This document shows positions 49,183 to 58,628 of a stretch of DNA of 64,000 nucleotides, one piece after another. Origin of the DNA: Allobosea sp. 47.2.35 (GTDB lineage Bacteria; Pseudomonadota; Alphaproteobacteria; Rhizobiales; Beijerinckiaceae); assembly GCF_024655635.1 (NCBI RefSeq), contig NZ_JANLGI010000002.1, forward strand, positions 430,738 through 494,737. Direction: 5' to 3'. A program made the position numbers and the translations under genes. The notes under the pieces are model-generated. The model saw only the letters and a program-made list of their open reading frames with translations. It ran no database searches and had not been told where the DNA came from. Within the stretch, counting starts at the first letter, position 1; the number at the start of each line of letters is the position of its first letter.

Positions 49183-49905
49183 ATGAGCGTATCCGCCGAC
49201 TGGAGCTGGCAGCGCGTCGCGCTGGCCGGCATGCGCGATGCGCTGATGCTGCCGGCCTGGATCGTCGGGTTCGGGCTGATCGGCATCGGCTCGCTCGCCC
49301 GCGATGTCGGCTATCCCGTCGATGTCGCCGTGCTCTCGACCATCCTGGTCTGGGCCGGCCCGTCGCAGGTGCTGTTCTTCGCCTCGATCGCCGCCGGCGC
49401 CGCCTGGAGCGCCATCGTGATCGCGATTGCTTTCGCCTCGCTGCGCTTCCTGCCGATGACCATGGCGATCCTGCCGCTGCTGCGCCGGCCCGGCCAGAGC
49501 GTCTGGCAGCAGCTCTTCCTGGCGCATTACGTCGCCGTCACCGCGTGGAGCGAGGGCTTGCGGCGCCTGCCCGGCATCGCTCCGCATCAGCGCGTCGCCT
49601 ATTTCCTCGGCTTCGCCAATACCTGCATGCTGGTCAGCTCGATTGGCACCTTCGCGGGGTACTACCTGCTCGGCGCGCTGCCGGTGCCCTTCGCCGCCGG
49701 CCTGCTCTGCCTGACGCCGATGTTCTTCCTGATCTCGCTGATGGCGGGCTTGCGCCATCGCGGCGATGCGGCGGCGCTTCTCCTCGGTCTCGCTTTCGCG
49801 CCGATCTCAGCGCGCTTCATCGGCGGCGGTTTCGACCTGATCGTCGCCGGGCTGATCGCGGGAACCCTGGCCTTCCTGATCGGGCGGAAACGGAAGCCGG
49901 CATGA
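49183..49905 (+). CDS. azlC: AzlC family branched-chain amino acid exporter subunit
   Basis: 240 aa with about six transmembrane helices. The conserved segment PLAWIVGFGLIGIGSLARDVGYPVDVAVLSTILVWAGPSQ matches AzlC (LIV-E family large subunit). With the overlapping AzlD it forms an exporter of branched-chain amino acids or related compounds. The start ATG is at 49183; AzlD overlaps its stop. Confidence 0.88.
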   Translation: MSVSADWSWQRVALAGMRDALMLPAWIVGFGLIGIGSLARDVGYPVDVAVLSTILVWAGPSQVLFFASIAAGAAWSAIVIAIAFASLRFLPMTMAILPLLRRPGQSVWQQLFLAHYVAVTAWSEGLRRLPGIAPHQRVAYFLGFANTCMLVSSIGTFAGYYLLGALPVPFAAGLLCLTPMFFLISLMAGLRHRGDAAALLLGLAFAPISARFIGGGFDLIVAGLIAGTLAFLIGRKRKPA

Positions 49906-50261
49906 CCCAGCCGATCGACATGCTCGACGGGCCGCTCTGGCCCTATCTCGCGCTGCTGCTCTTCGCCGTGCTGCCGACGGAGATCTGGCGCTGGCTCGCG
50001 GTCGGCTTCTCACGCGGGCTTGCCAATGATTCGCCGCTGCTCGAATGGGTGAGGGCGGTTGCGACCGCGTTGCTCGCTGGCATCGTCGCCAAGCTGATCG
50101 TTGCGCCGCCCGGCGTGCTCGCGGCCGCTCCAGGCTGGGTGCGCGTCGCGGCATTGGCCGCAGCGGCTGCCGTCATGCTCTTCGACAAGCGCCGGATGAT
50201 GCTGGCGGTGCTCGCTGGCGAGACCGTCCTGATCGGCGGAGTATGGCTGTTCGCGGGCTAG
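49902..50261 (+). CDS. azlD: AzlD domain small subunit of branched-chain amino acid exporter
   Basis: 119 aa. The ATG at 49902 overlaps the azlC stop (ATGA), which fixes the start. About four transmembrane segments, with PTEIWRWLAVGFSRGL typical of AzlD. It is the small partner of AzlC. Its stop converges on the ECF sigma gene with a 4-nt overlap of the 3' ends (50258-50261). Confidence 0.86.
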   Translation: MTQPIDMLDGPLWPYLALLLFAVLPTEIWRWLAVGFSRGLANDSPLLEWVRAVATALLAGIVAKLIVAPPGVLAAAPGWVRVAALAAAAAVMLFDKRRMMLAVLAGETVLIGGVWLFAG

Positions 50262-51151
50262 GCGTCTTCCAGCAGACGGCGGACATGGCCGAGCTTGTCG
50301 GGGTTGCGGATGACGTAGATCGCCGCCACCACCCCGTCGCGGATATCGAGCGCCATCGCCTGGGCTGTTTCGCCGCGCTCCAGGCTGACATAGCCGGGCA
50401 GGCCGTTGATCATCACGAATTCATAGCGTGTCGTGGCGCGAGCCTCGCGCTCGACATGGCGGCTGATGCCGGCGAAGAAGCGGCCGATCTTCTCGCTGCC
50501 GAGGATCGGGTTCAGCACCGAATTGACCTTGCCGCCGCCATCGGCGCGCAGGATCGCGTCATGGGCGAGCATGCTCTTCAGGATCGTGGCATCGGTGCTG
50601 TGGGCGGCCTCGAAGAAGGCTTTGGCATAGCGCCGGGCGTCGTCGGGCGAGAGCGGATGGCGAGGGCCATCCTCCTCGCGGGCATGGCGGCGCGCTCGCG
50701 AGACGAGCTGCCGGCAGGCAGCTTCGCTGCGCCCGAGCGTTTCGGCGATCTCCGAGAAGGGCAGATCGAAGACATCGTGTAGCAGGAAGGCGGCGCGCTC
50801 CAATGGCGAGAGCCGTTCCAGCGCGAGCTGGAGCGCATAGGGCACGCCGATCGCTTCGCCGGCACTCGGGGCAGCGCCGATCGTCTCGATCAGGGGCTCC
50901 GGCAGCCAGGCGCCGACATAGGTCTCGCGCTTGCGCCGGGCCGACTTGATCAGGTCGAGGCAGAGCCGCGTCACCACGCGCCCGAGCCAGGCGCGCGGGT
51001 TCGCGATCGCCTCGGGCGCGGAGTCGTGCCAGCGCAGCCATGCATCCTGCACCACATCCTCGGCGTCGCTGAGCGAGCCGAGCATGCGGTAGGCGAGGCG
51101 GGTCAGGTAGGACCGGTTGGCCTCGAAGGGGCTGGCAGGCGCGCCCGTCAT
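50258..51151 (-). CDS. ECF41-family RNA polymerase sigma factor with SnoaL-like C-terminal domain
   Basis: 297 aa from the ATG at 51151 (TGAPASPFEANRSYLTRLAYRMLGS). Sigma region 2 is near residues 12-80 and region 4 (DVFDLPFSEIAETLGRSEAACRQLVSRARRHAR) near 135-170. A C-terminal SnoaL/NTF2-like domain follows. All three ECF41 signature motifs are visible: WLPEP (near residue 91), DGGGK and the terminal NPDKL. In ECF41 sigmas the C-terminal domain replaces a separate anti-sigma factor. It lies 19 bp downstream of the AhpD-like gene, its expected partner. Confidence 0.93.
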   Translation of the reverse strand: MTGAPASPFEANRSYLTRLAYRMLGSLSDAEDVVQDAWLRWHDSAPEAIANPRAWLGRVVTRLCLDLIKSARRKRETYVGAWLPEPLIETIGAAPSAGEAIGVPYALQLALERLSPLERAAFLLHDVFDLPFSEIAETLGRSEAACRQLVSRARRHAREEDGPRHPLSPDDARRYAKAFFEAAHSTDATILKSMLAHDAILRADGGGKVNSVLNPILGSEKIGRFFAGISRHVEREARATTRYEFVMINGLPGYVSLERGETAQAMALDIRDGVVAAIYVIRNPDKLGHVRRLLEDA

Positions 51152-51170
51152 GCGCGCCGGGTTGATGTCA

Positions 51171-51641
51171 TCAAGCGGCGGCCTCGCTCTTGCGCGGCCG
51201 GTCGGCCGGGTGGCGCGTGCGGAAGCCGACATTGATGCGGTTCCAGGTGTTGATCGCGCCGATCGCGAAGGACAGGTCGACGCTATCCTTCTCATTGAAG
51301 TGCTCACGAAGCTCGGCATAGGCGGCATCGCTCGGGCTGCGCTCGGAGGCCCGGGTCAGTTCCTCGGTCCAGCGCAGGGCGGCGCGCTCGCGCGGCGTAT
51401 AGAGCTCGGATTCCTCCCAGGCATTGAGCAGGTTGATGCGTACCTCGGTCTCGCCGGCCTTGCGCGCGTCGAGCACATGCATGTGCAGGCAATAGGCGCA
51501 GCGGTTAATCTGCGAGGCGCGGATCTTCACCAGCTCCATCAGGCTGTGCTCGAGGGCCGAGTTGTTGACGTAGTCCTGCAGGACCAGCATGGCCTTGTAG
51601 GCTTCGGGCGCGATCTGGAAGGCGTTGAGGCGTTGGCTCAT
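51171..51641 (-). CDS. AhpD/carboxymuconolactone decarboxylase family protein, ECF41 partner
   Basis: 156 aa from the ATG at 51641, selected because GGAG lies 6 nt upstream. The redox pair is CAYCLHMH (near residues 48-55), the AhpD-type CxxC followed by His. The protein resembles alkylhydroperoxidase-like carboxymuconolactone decarboxylases. In ECF41 systems this gene class (COE: carboxymuconolactone decarboxylase, oxidoreductase or epimerase) is the direct target of the sigma. The substrate is unknown. Confidence 0.9.
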   Translation of the reverse strand: MSQRLNAFQIAPEAYKAMLVLQDYVNNSALEHSLMELVKIRASQINRCAYCLHMHVLDARKAGETEVRINLLNAWEESELYTPRERAALRWTEELTRASERSPSDAAYAELREHFNEKDSVDLSFAIGAINTWNRINVGFRTRHPADRPRKSEAAA

Positions 51642-51669
51642 GGTTGTCTCCATCGGTTGATGACGACAA

Positions 51670-51696
51670 GACGAGGCAGAACGCCTCGCTGTGACA
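51670..51696 (-). promoter_or_regulatory. ECF41-type promoter TGTCACA-N16-CGTC
   Basis: On the minus strand TGTCACA (51690-51696) is followed after exactly 16 nt by CGTC (51670-51673), 28 bp upstream of the AhpD-like ATG. This is the motif described for ECF41 sigma factors in Bacillus licheniformis and Rhodobacter sphaeroides. It supports autoregulated transcription of the two-gene unit. Confidence 0.88.
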
Positions 51697-51703
51697 TGGC
51701 CCG

Positions 51704-52132
51704 TCAGATTTTTTTCAGGGCCTCGCGGATTTTCTCGGCATTGCTGGCCAGCACCTCGTTCTTCTCCATCGCGCCGGTATGCGGGCGCAGCGCCACGCCC
51801 TCGAAGCGAGGCATGACGTGGACATGGAGATGGAACACGACCTGGCCGCCGGCGGCCTCGTTGAACTGCTGGATGGTGACGCCCTCGGCCGAGAAGGCCG
51901 CCTTCACGGCGCGCGCCAGCTTCTGCGTGGTCAGCGCGACCGCATTCAGCGCATCGGCGGGCGCGTCGAAGACATTGCGGCAGGCGGCCTTCGGGATCAC
52001 CAGAACATGGCCGTCGGCGCGCGGCATGATGTCCATGATCGCGAGCGTCTCGCCATCCTCGTAGACAGTGTGGGAGGGCAGTTCGCCGCGCAGGATCTTG
52101 GCGAAGACGTTGGATTGATCATAGGCGGTCAT
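51704..52132 (-). CDS. HIT family protein
   Basis: 142 aa from the ATG at 52132 (TAYDQSNVFAKILRGELPSHTVYEDG); an in-frame extension to 52195 is not supported. The histidine triad is HLHVHVMP (near residues 98-105). GHVLVIPK and FNEAAGGQVVFHLH are typical of Hint/HinT. Such proteins hydrolyse nucleotide phosphoramidates. It lies at the 3' end of the RidA-GDPD-DUF482 cluster, 90 bp after its upstream neighbour. Confidence 0.91.
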   Translation of the reverse strand: MTAYDQSNVFAKILRGELPSHTVYEDGETLAIMDIMPRADGHVLVIPKAACRNVFDAPADALNAVALTTQKLARAVKAAFSAEGVTIQQFNEAAGGQVVFHLHVHVMPRFEGVALRPHTGAMEKNEVLASNAEKIREALKKI

Positions 52133-52222
52133 GGCGGGTCCGGCAGGGTCGGAAATGGGTAGGCGCAAGCTGCGGCGCCCCGGCCGAGGCGTCAAGGCCG
52201 CGGGCCGGTTGATGGCCCTGTC

Positions 52223-52991
52223 TCAGGCGCCGAGCAGCAGCGCCGTCTCGACATGGGCGTCGAGCACGAGATCGTCGCTCGCGCCCATCACCTGAAGCTC
52301 GCTGACGGTGAGGCGGAGCAGGGACTTGCCCCACCATTGCGCGACGATCTCGGCCAGCGCCGCGGTCTCGGCGGCGTCGAGATCGTCGGTGAGATTGTAG
52401 AGGCCGACGAGCCAGAGATCGCCCGGGGGCCGGCCGAAGGCGGCCTGCACCTCCTGCAGCGTGTTTCGGCCGCCCCGCTTCTCCGGATAGACCGGGAGAT
52501 AGAGCCGGCCGCGATTGACGTTGCCGGAGAAGAGCCCGCGCAGCTCGACCGCAAAAGGTTCGATCCGGCGCAGGGCTTCGCGGGTCTCCTCGGCAATGGC
52601 CGGAGCCTCGGCGAGGCTGAGCGACCCGCAGACCGTCGCATGCAGGCGGTCCTGCCGCTTCGGCAGGATGTCCCAGGCGATCTTGTGGGCGAAAGGAGCG
52701 GCCTTCAGTTCGCTTTCCAGAGCGAGGAAGGCAGAGGAGGCGCGCAAGGCGCCGTCTTCCAGCGGCAGAACCAGCGAGTAGACCGCCGGGTGGCGGCCCA
52801 TCTCGTAGAACTTGCCCTCGCGCCGGGCGATGACGCCGGGATGCTGCGGCGCGACCAGCGGCAGATGCGCCAGCCGGTAGCTCTCGTCGAGGGTCAGCGG
52901 GCTCGTGAAATCGGTGAGGCTGCGGCGATAGCCGAGTTCGCCATCCTCGCAGAAAACCGGAGCGGAGGTGGTGCAGGTTACGGGCGCGGCG

Positions 52992-52999
<8 letters not shown>
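52223..52999 (-). CDS. Unassigned protein, possible degenerate 2H-phosphoesterase fold
   Basis: 258 aa from the ATG at 52999, overlapping the DUF482 gene by 8 nt. I do not recognise a named family. The middle contains LPKRQDRLHATVCGSL, like the first HxT/S motif of LigT/2H phosphoesterases. About 85 residues later the equivalent second motif position reads LVGLYNLTDD, without His. A pattern of strands (RLTVSELQVMGASDDL) then follows like the C-terminal strand of that fold. If right, one catalytic His is lost and it may bind rather than cleave. The context is the RidA-GDPD-DUF482-HIT cluster. Confidence 0.5.
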
Positions 53000-54226
<1,227 letters not shown>

Positions 54227-54230
<4 letters not shown>

Positions 54231-55006
54231 GGGCGAAAGCCCTCGAAGACCATCTGGTCGGCCATCGCCGCAGCCCGCTGCCGCTCTTCCGGCGTGCGCA
54301 CCGTCCAGCTCATCAGCGGCAGGCCGAGCGCGTTGCGGCAGAGATAGGGCGCGGCGCTCTCCAGATCCGTGACTTTCCAGGAGATGAAGTCCGGCCGGCT
54401 CTCGGTGAAATGCAGGAGATTGGCGAGAGCATGCTTCCGCTCCGGCGACAGGCTGACATAGTCACCGTATTCATAGGCATTCATCGCCACGATGCCGCGC
54501 GGAATCTCCGGCGCCAGCTCGCGCAGCGCCGCCACGATATCCGGATCGAACGACTTGATCACGATCGGGTGACCTTTGTAGCCCGCGACAACCTCCACGG
54601 TCCGCTTGGTCAGGGTCAGATCACCGTCGAAGCGGCTCTTGATCTCGATCACGAGCGGCACGCGCCCGCCGATCAGGTCGAGGAAGGCGGAAAGCGTCAG
54701 GATGGGATCGTTCGACCCCTTGAGCGTGATCGCGCCGAGTTCGGCCGCCTTGCGCGCGACGACGGCGCCGGTCTCGCCGGTGAGGCGATCGAGCACGAAA
54801 TCATGGAAGACGACCGCTTCGCCATCGGCGGTGAGCTGGACGTCGCATTCGATGCCGAAGCCGCCCGCGATCGCGGCGGTCGCAGCGGAGGGACTGTTCT
54901 CGATCACGCCGGCCGCGAGATCATGCAGGCCGCGATGGGCGATCGGCTTCGCCACCAGCCAGCCGAGATCGGGCCGGCCGGCATTCTTGAGAGACCCTGC
55001 GGACAT
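54227..55006 (-). CDS. Glycerophosphodiester phosphodiesterase family protein
   Basis: 259 aa GDPD. The catalytic His are in IAHRGLHDL (near residue 23-31) and FHDFVLDRLTG, with metal ligands in GIECDVQLT (Glu-x-Asp). LVIEIKSRFDGDL also matches. No signal peptide is visible, so it likely acts in the cytoplasm on glycerophosphodiesters from phospholipid turnover. It shares 1 nt with RidA and overlaps DUF482 by 4 nt. Confidence 0.91.
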
Positions 55007-55479
55007 CAGGCGATCTCGAACATCGCTTCGACCTCGACGGCGGCATCGGCCGGCAATTCGGCGACGCCGACGGTCGAGCGGGCATGGCGACCCTTGTCGC
55101 CGAGCACCTCGACCATCAGGTCCGAAGCGCCGTTCATGATCGCCGGCAGGGCGGCGAAATGCGGGGCAGCATTGATGAAGCCGCCGAGGCGGACGCAGCG
55201 CACGATGCGGCCGAGATCGCCGCCGAGCGCGGCCTTGGCCTGCGCCAGCACGTTGATGGCGCAGAGGCGGGCGGCTTCGAGGCCGGCTTCGTTGAAGATC
55301 TCGGCGCCGAGCTTGCCCTTGTGCTTGTCAGCGAGCTTGCCATCGAGCCCGAAGCAGATCTGGCCGGAGATGATCAGCAGGTTGCCGGTGATCACATAAG
55401 GCACGTAGTTGGCGATGGGCGCGGCCGGGGACGGCAGGGTGATGCCAAGTTCGGCGAGGCGGGTATCGGCGGCGTTCAT
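55006..55479 (-). CDS. RidA family protein, second paralogue
   Basis: 157 aa, longer than the 135-aa RidA at 15238 and closer to the YjgH/long RidA type. ITGNLLIISGQICFGLDGK (near residues 30-48), AARLCAINVLAQAKAALGGDLGRIVRCVRLGGFINAAPHF and HARSTVGVAELPADAAVEVEAMFEI with the Arg pocket are present. It starts the overlapping RidA-GDPD-DUF482-unassigned-HIT cluster. The substrate is unknown. Confidence 0.88.
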   Translation of the reverse strand: MNAADTRLAELGITLPSPAAPIANYVPYVITGNLLIISGQICFGLDGKLADKHKGKLGAEIFNEAGLEAARLCAINVLAQAKAALGGDLGRIVRCVRLGGFINAAPHFAALPAIMNGASDLMVEVLGDKGRHARSTVGVAELPADAAVEVEAMFEIA

Positions 55480-55674
55480 GGGCGTGGCTCCGCGAGCGAG
55501 GCAGGGTGCCTTCGGGCAGGCCTTTCATGGCCGATGGCCGGGCGGCTCGCAAGCGCCGTGGTATGCCGGACGGGCAGGGCCGATGCGACGGTTGTGAGAG
55601 CGGCCTCCGCCATGTTTGCGCCATTGCCGCGATGCACCTAGATTTCGCAGCAGGCCATAACGGACAAGCGACGC

Positions 55675-56520
55675 ATGAACGGAACAGTCTCGAAGCTCGC
55701 GGCCCGGGCGAGCGGGGTTTTGGCGGGGTCGCTGGTTCTGGCCGCGATGCCGGCCTGGGCGCAAGCCGCGCCGGAGCGGGTGGTGCTGTCGCCGCATCGC
55801 GCGGTCTATGACCTCGTGCTCGACAGCACCAAGCCATCAGGCAATATCGAGACGGCGAAGGGCCGCATCGCCTTCGAGTTCACGGGCGATGCCTGCGAAG
55901 GCTATGCGCTGTCGTTTCGGCAGGTGACGCAGCTCGGCACCGAGGCCGGGCCGCGCCTGATCGATGCCCGCACCACCAGTTTCGAGGCCGGCGATGGCGC
56001 GAATTACCGCTTCAAGACCGAAAGCACCGCCGCCGGAGCCAAACCCGACACGGTCGACGGCACCGCGCAGAAGAGCGATGGCGGCTATGAGGTGAAGCTA
56101 CGCTTGCCCAAGGTCGAGACTCATCGCGAGGCAAGCGATGCGCTGTTTCCCAATGCGCAGATGAAGGCCGTGATCCAGGCCGCGCGCGCCGGGCAGAAGA
56201 CGCTGAGCGTGAGGCTCTATGACGGCGCGAATTCCGGCAAGGAGGTCTATGACACGCTCTCGATCATCGGGAAGCGCATCGAGGCGGCCCCGTCCGAGAA
56301 GCCGCTGCAGCGTCCCGAATTCGAGAAGCTGGCGCGCTGGCCGGTGACGATCTCCTATTTCAAGGCGGGTTCCGGCGAATCGACCCCGGCCTACAGCATC
56401 AATTTCGAGCTCTACGAGAACGGCGTCACCGGCGCGATCCGGCTCGATTACGGTTCCTTCGCGCTGCGCGGCACGCTCACGCGTCTGGATCTTCTTCCTC
56501 AGGAGCCTTGCGCGAAGTAG
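55675..56520 (+). CDS. eipB: Cell envelope integrity protein EipB (DUF1849)
   Basis: 281 aa. Signal peptide ends near AWAQA. DUF1849 features: LSPHRAVYDLVLDSTKPSGNIETAKGRIAFEFTGDACEGYALSFRQ near residues 38-82. In Brucella, EipB is a periplasmic beta-spiral protein needed for envelope integrity. The two Cys (ACEG and EPCAK at the C terminus) correspond to the reported disulfide. Its 3' end overlaps the dinB 3' end by 44 bp (56477-56520) on the opposite strand. Confidence 0.9.
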   Translation: MNGTVSKLAARASGVLAGSLVLAAMPAWAQAAPERVVLSPHRAVYDLVLDSTKPSGNIETAKGRIAFEFTGDACEGYALSFRQVTQLGTEAGPRLIDARTTSFEAGDGANYRFKTESTAAGAKPDTVDGTAQKSDGGYEVKLRLPKVETHREASDALFPNAQMKAVIQAARAGQKTLSVRLYDGANSGKEVYDTLSIIGKRIEAAPSEKPLQRPEFEKLARWPVTISYFKAGSGESTPAYSINFELYENGVTGAIRLDYGSFALRGTLTRLDLLPQEPCAK

Positions 56521-57826
56521 CGGGCTCCGACGAGCGGCGCGGCGGCAGGCGCAGGCTCAGACCCTTGCCTATCGCCTCGTCGCCGAAGCGGGCGCGCAAT
56601 TTGTCGAGCGCGCCCTCCATCGCCTTCAGGCGCGGCGTCGCGGTGTCGGCGAGGTCGCCATGGTCGGCCGCTTCCGGCGGGCTGAAATCGCTCGCGCCGA
56701 TGCCGATCAGCCGGTAATGCACGCCATTGCATTCGCGTTTCAACAGATCGCGCCCCGCAGTGAAGAGGCGGGCGGCAAGCTGGGTCGGCTCCGGCAGGCG
56801 GGCGGCGCGGGTGATGATGTGGAAGTCGGCGGTCTTCAGCTTCAGTGTGATGGTCCGGCCCGCAAGCTCCTGCGCCTTCAGCCTTTTCGATGTCTTCTCG
56901 CAGAGCCGCCACAGGATCGGCTCCAGCTCGTCGAAACGGGCCAGATCGACATCGAGCGTGGTCTCGCTTGAGACGCTCTTGGTCTCGCGCTCGGGCGTTA
57001 CCTGACGCGCGTCGATTCCGTTGGCGAGGTTCTTCAGGCGCGGCCCGTCCTTGCCGGCGAGCTTGAAGAGCTTGTCGACGGGCGCTTCGCGCAGGTCACC
57101 GATCAGCTTGAAGCCGCCTTCCGCGAGCCTCGCGACACCGGCCGGCCCCATGCCGGGGATCAGGCTGATCGGCTTGGTCGCTAGGAAGGCGACAGCCTCG
57201 CCCCGCCCGATGATCGAGAAGCCGCGCGGCTTGTCGAGGTCGGAGGCAACCTTGGCGAGGAATTTGGCATAGGACAGGCCGACCGAGATGGTGATGCCGA
57301 GCTCGGCCTCGACATGCCTGGCGAAGCGCGCCAGCGTCACCGCGGGGCTGGCATGGTGCAGGCGCTCCGTGCCGGAGAGGTCTAGGAAGGCCTCGTCGAT
57401 CGAGAGCGGCTCGACGAGCGGAGTCAGCTCACGCATGAGCTGGCGGACCTGACGGCCGACCGTGACGTATTTCGCCATGTTCGGCTTGACCACCACAGCC
57501 TCCGGGCAGGCCTTCAGCGCCTTGAACATCGGCATCGCCGAGCGCACGCCATAGGTCCGGGCGATATAGCAGCAGGTCGAGACCACGCCGCGCTTGCCGC
57601 CGCCGACGATGACAGGCTTGTCCTGCAAGCTCGGATCGTCGCGCTTCTCGATCGTGGCGTAGAAGGCGTCGCAGTCGATATGGGCGAGGCTGAGGCTGTC
57701 GCGTTCGGCATGGTGGAGCAGCCGGGGCGAGCCACAGGCCGGGCAGCGCTTTGCTGGCCCGGATGCGTCGTGGTCCGCGAGGCAGTCGCGGCAGAGCCAG
57801 CGCGGCGAGGGCGCGCCCGCGCTCAA
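56477..57826 (-). CDS. dinB: DNA polymerase IV with N-terminal zinc finger
   Basis: 449 aa from the TTG at 57826, whose bases overlap the DUF3572 stop (TTGA); no better start was found. Cys at residues 12, 15, 28 and 31 (CRDC...CPAC) form a zinc-finger-like head that E. coli DinB lacks. The Y-family core has AHIDCDAFYATIEKRDDPSL, the thumb GMGPAGVARL and LSIDEAFLDLSG. The little finger and a low-complexity tail follow. It performs error-prone translesion synthesis. Confidence 0.93.
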   Translation of the reverse strand: MSAGAPSPRWLCRDCLADHDASGPAKRCPACGSPRLLHHAERDSLSLAHIDCDAFYATIEKRDDPSLQDKPVIVGGGKRGVVSTCCYIARTYGVRSAMPMFKALKACPEAVVVKPNMAKYVTVGRQVRQLMRELTPLVEPLSIDEAFLDLSGTERLHHASPAVTLARFARHVEAELGITISVGLSYAKFLAKVASDLDKPRGFSIIGRGEAVAFLATKPISLIPGMGPAGVARLAEGGFKLIGDLREAPVDKLFKLAGKDGPRLKNLANGIDARQVTPERETKSVSSETTLDVDLARFDELEPILWRLCEKTSKRLKAQELAGRTITLKLKTADFHIITRAARLPEPTQLAARLFTAGRDLLKRECNGVHYRLIGIGASDFSPPEAADHGDLADTATPRLKAMEGALDKLRARFGDEAIGKGLSLRLPPRRSSEPATSRKAPEEEDPDA

Positions 57827-58113
57827 GAGAAGTCGTCCGGCTCCGGCCCGGCGAGGACGCGCCTGGCTTCGGCGACGATTTCGGGATTCAGCCTTAAATT
57901 TCCGGCAAACTCCAGAAGTAGCGAATCGCTTGAGCCGATATGGTCGAGCACCGCGGCGAGGAAGCCGGGTTCGCCTGCCGCCTGGCGCAGATTGGCCGGG
58001 TTGAGGCCTGTCACGCTCAGAAAGGGCTCGATCCGCTCGGGTTCGGAGGCCAGGAAGGCAAGGGCCTGGAGTGCGAGGGCCTCGGCCTCGTCGGTGGTCG
58101 GTCGTCGTAGCAT
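57823..58113 (-). CDS. DUF3572 family protein
   Basis: 96 aa from the ATG at 58113 (LRRPTTDEAEALALQALAFLASEPERIEPFL). The sequence is all-helical and matches DUF3572, a family found beside divK in alphaproteobacteria. The function is unknown. Its stop overlaps the dinB TTG start, which suggests coupled translation. It diverges from divK over 130 bp. Confidence 0.82.
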   Translation of the reverse strand: MLRRPTTDEAEALALQALAFLASEPERIEPFLSVTGLNPANLRQAAGEPGFLAAVLDHIGSSDSLLLEFAGNLRLNPEIVAEARRVLAGPEPDDFS

Positions 58114-58243
58114 GGGGTGGAGTCGCGTATCCGGTTTGCGTTTCGTCAACTGCTCGCGTGTTACGCAATCATCGAACGACGCCGCCAGTTTGGAAAGCCC
58201 GCCATCGGCGTGAGCTTTCCCGGCGCGAAGGAAGGGCGGCCCG

Positions 58244-58612
58244 ATGAAGACGGTTCTGATCGTCGAAGACAACGAGCTCAACATGAAGCTCTTCAACGAT
58301 CTGCTCGAAGCGCACGGCTATGCGACGCTGAAGACGTCCGATGGCATCGAGGCGATCGAGCTGGCGCGGACGCATCATCCCGCGCTGATCCTGATGGACA
58401 TCCAGCTGCCGGAGGTCTCCGGGCTCGAAGTCACCAAATGGATCAAGGAGGATGACGACCTGAAGGCCATTCCGGTCGTCGCGGTCACGGCCTTCGCGAT
58501 GAAGGGCGACGAGGAGCGGATCCGGGAGGGCGGCTGCGAGGCCTATCTCTCCAAGCCGATCTCGGTCGCCAAGTTCCTGGAGACCGTCCGCACCTATGCC
58601 GGCGCGGCCTGA
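58244..58612 (+). CDS. divK: Cell-cycle response regulator DivK
   Basis: 122 aa single-domain receiver. The acidic triad is VEDNELN with the phospho-acceptor Asp52 in LILMDIQLP and Lys in LSKPISV. DivK relays polarity signals from PleC/DivJ to the DivL-CckA-CtrA pathway. pleD follows 16 bp downstream, as in Caulobacter and most alphaproteobacteria. Confidence 0.96.
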   Translation: MKTVLIVEDNELNMKLFNDLLEAHGYATLKTSDGIEAIELARTHHPALILMDIQLPEVSGLEVTKWIKEDDDLKAIPVVAVTAFAMKGDEERIREGGCEAYLSKPISVAKFLETVRTYAGAA

Positions 58613-58628
58613 GAAGCTGTTCTGAGCC

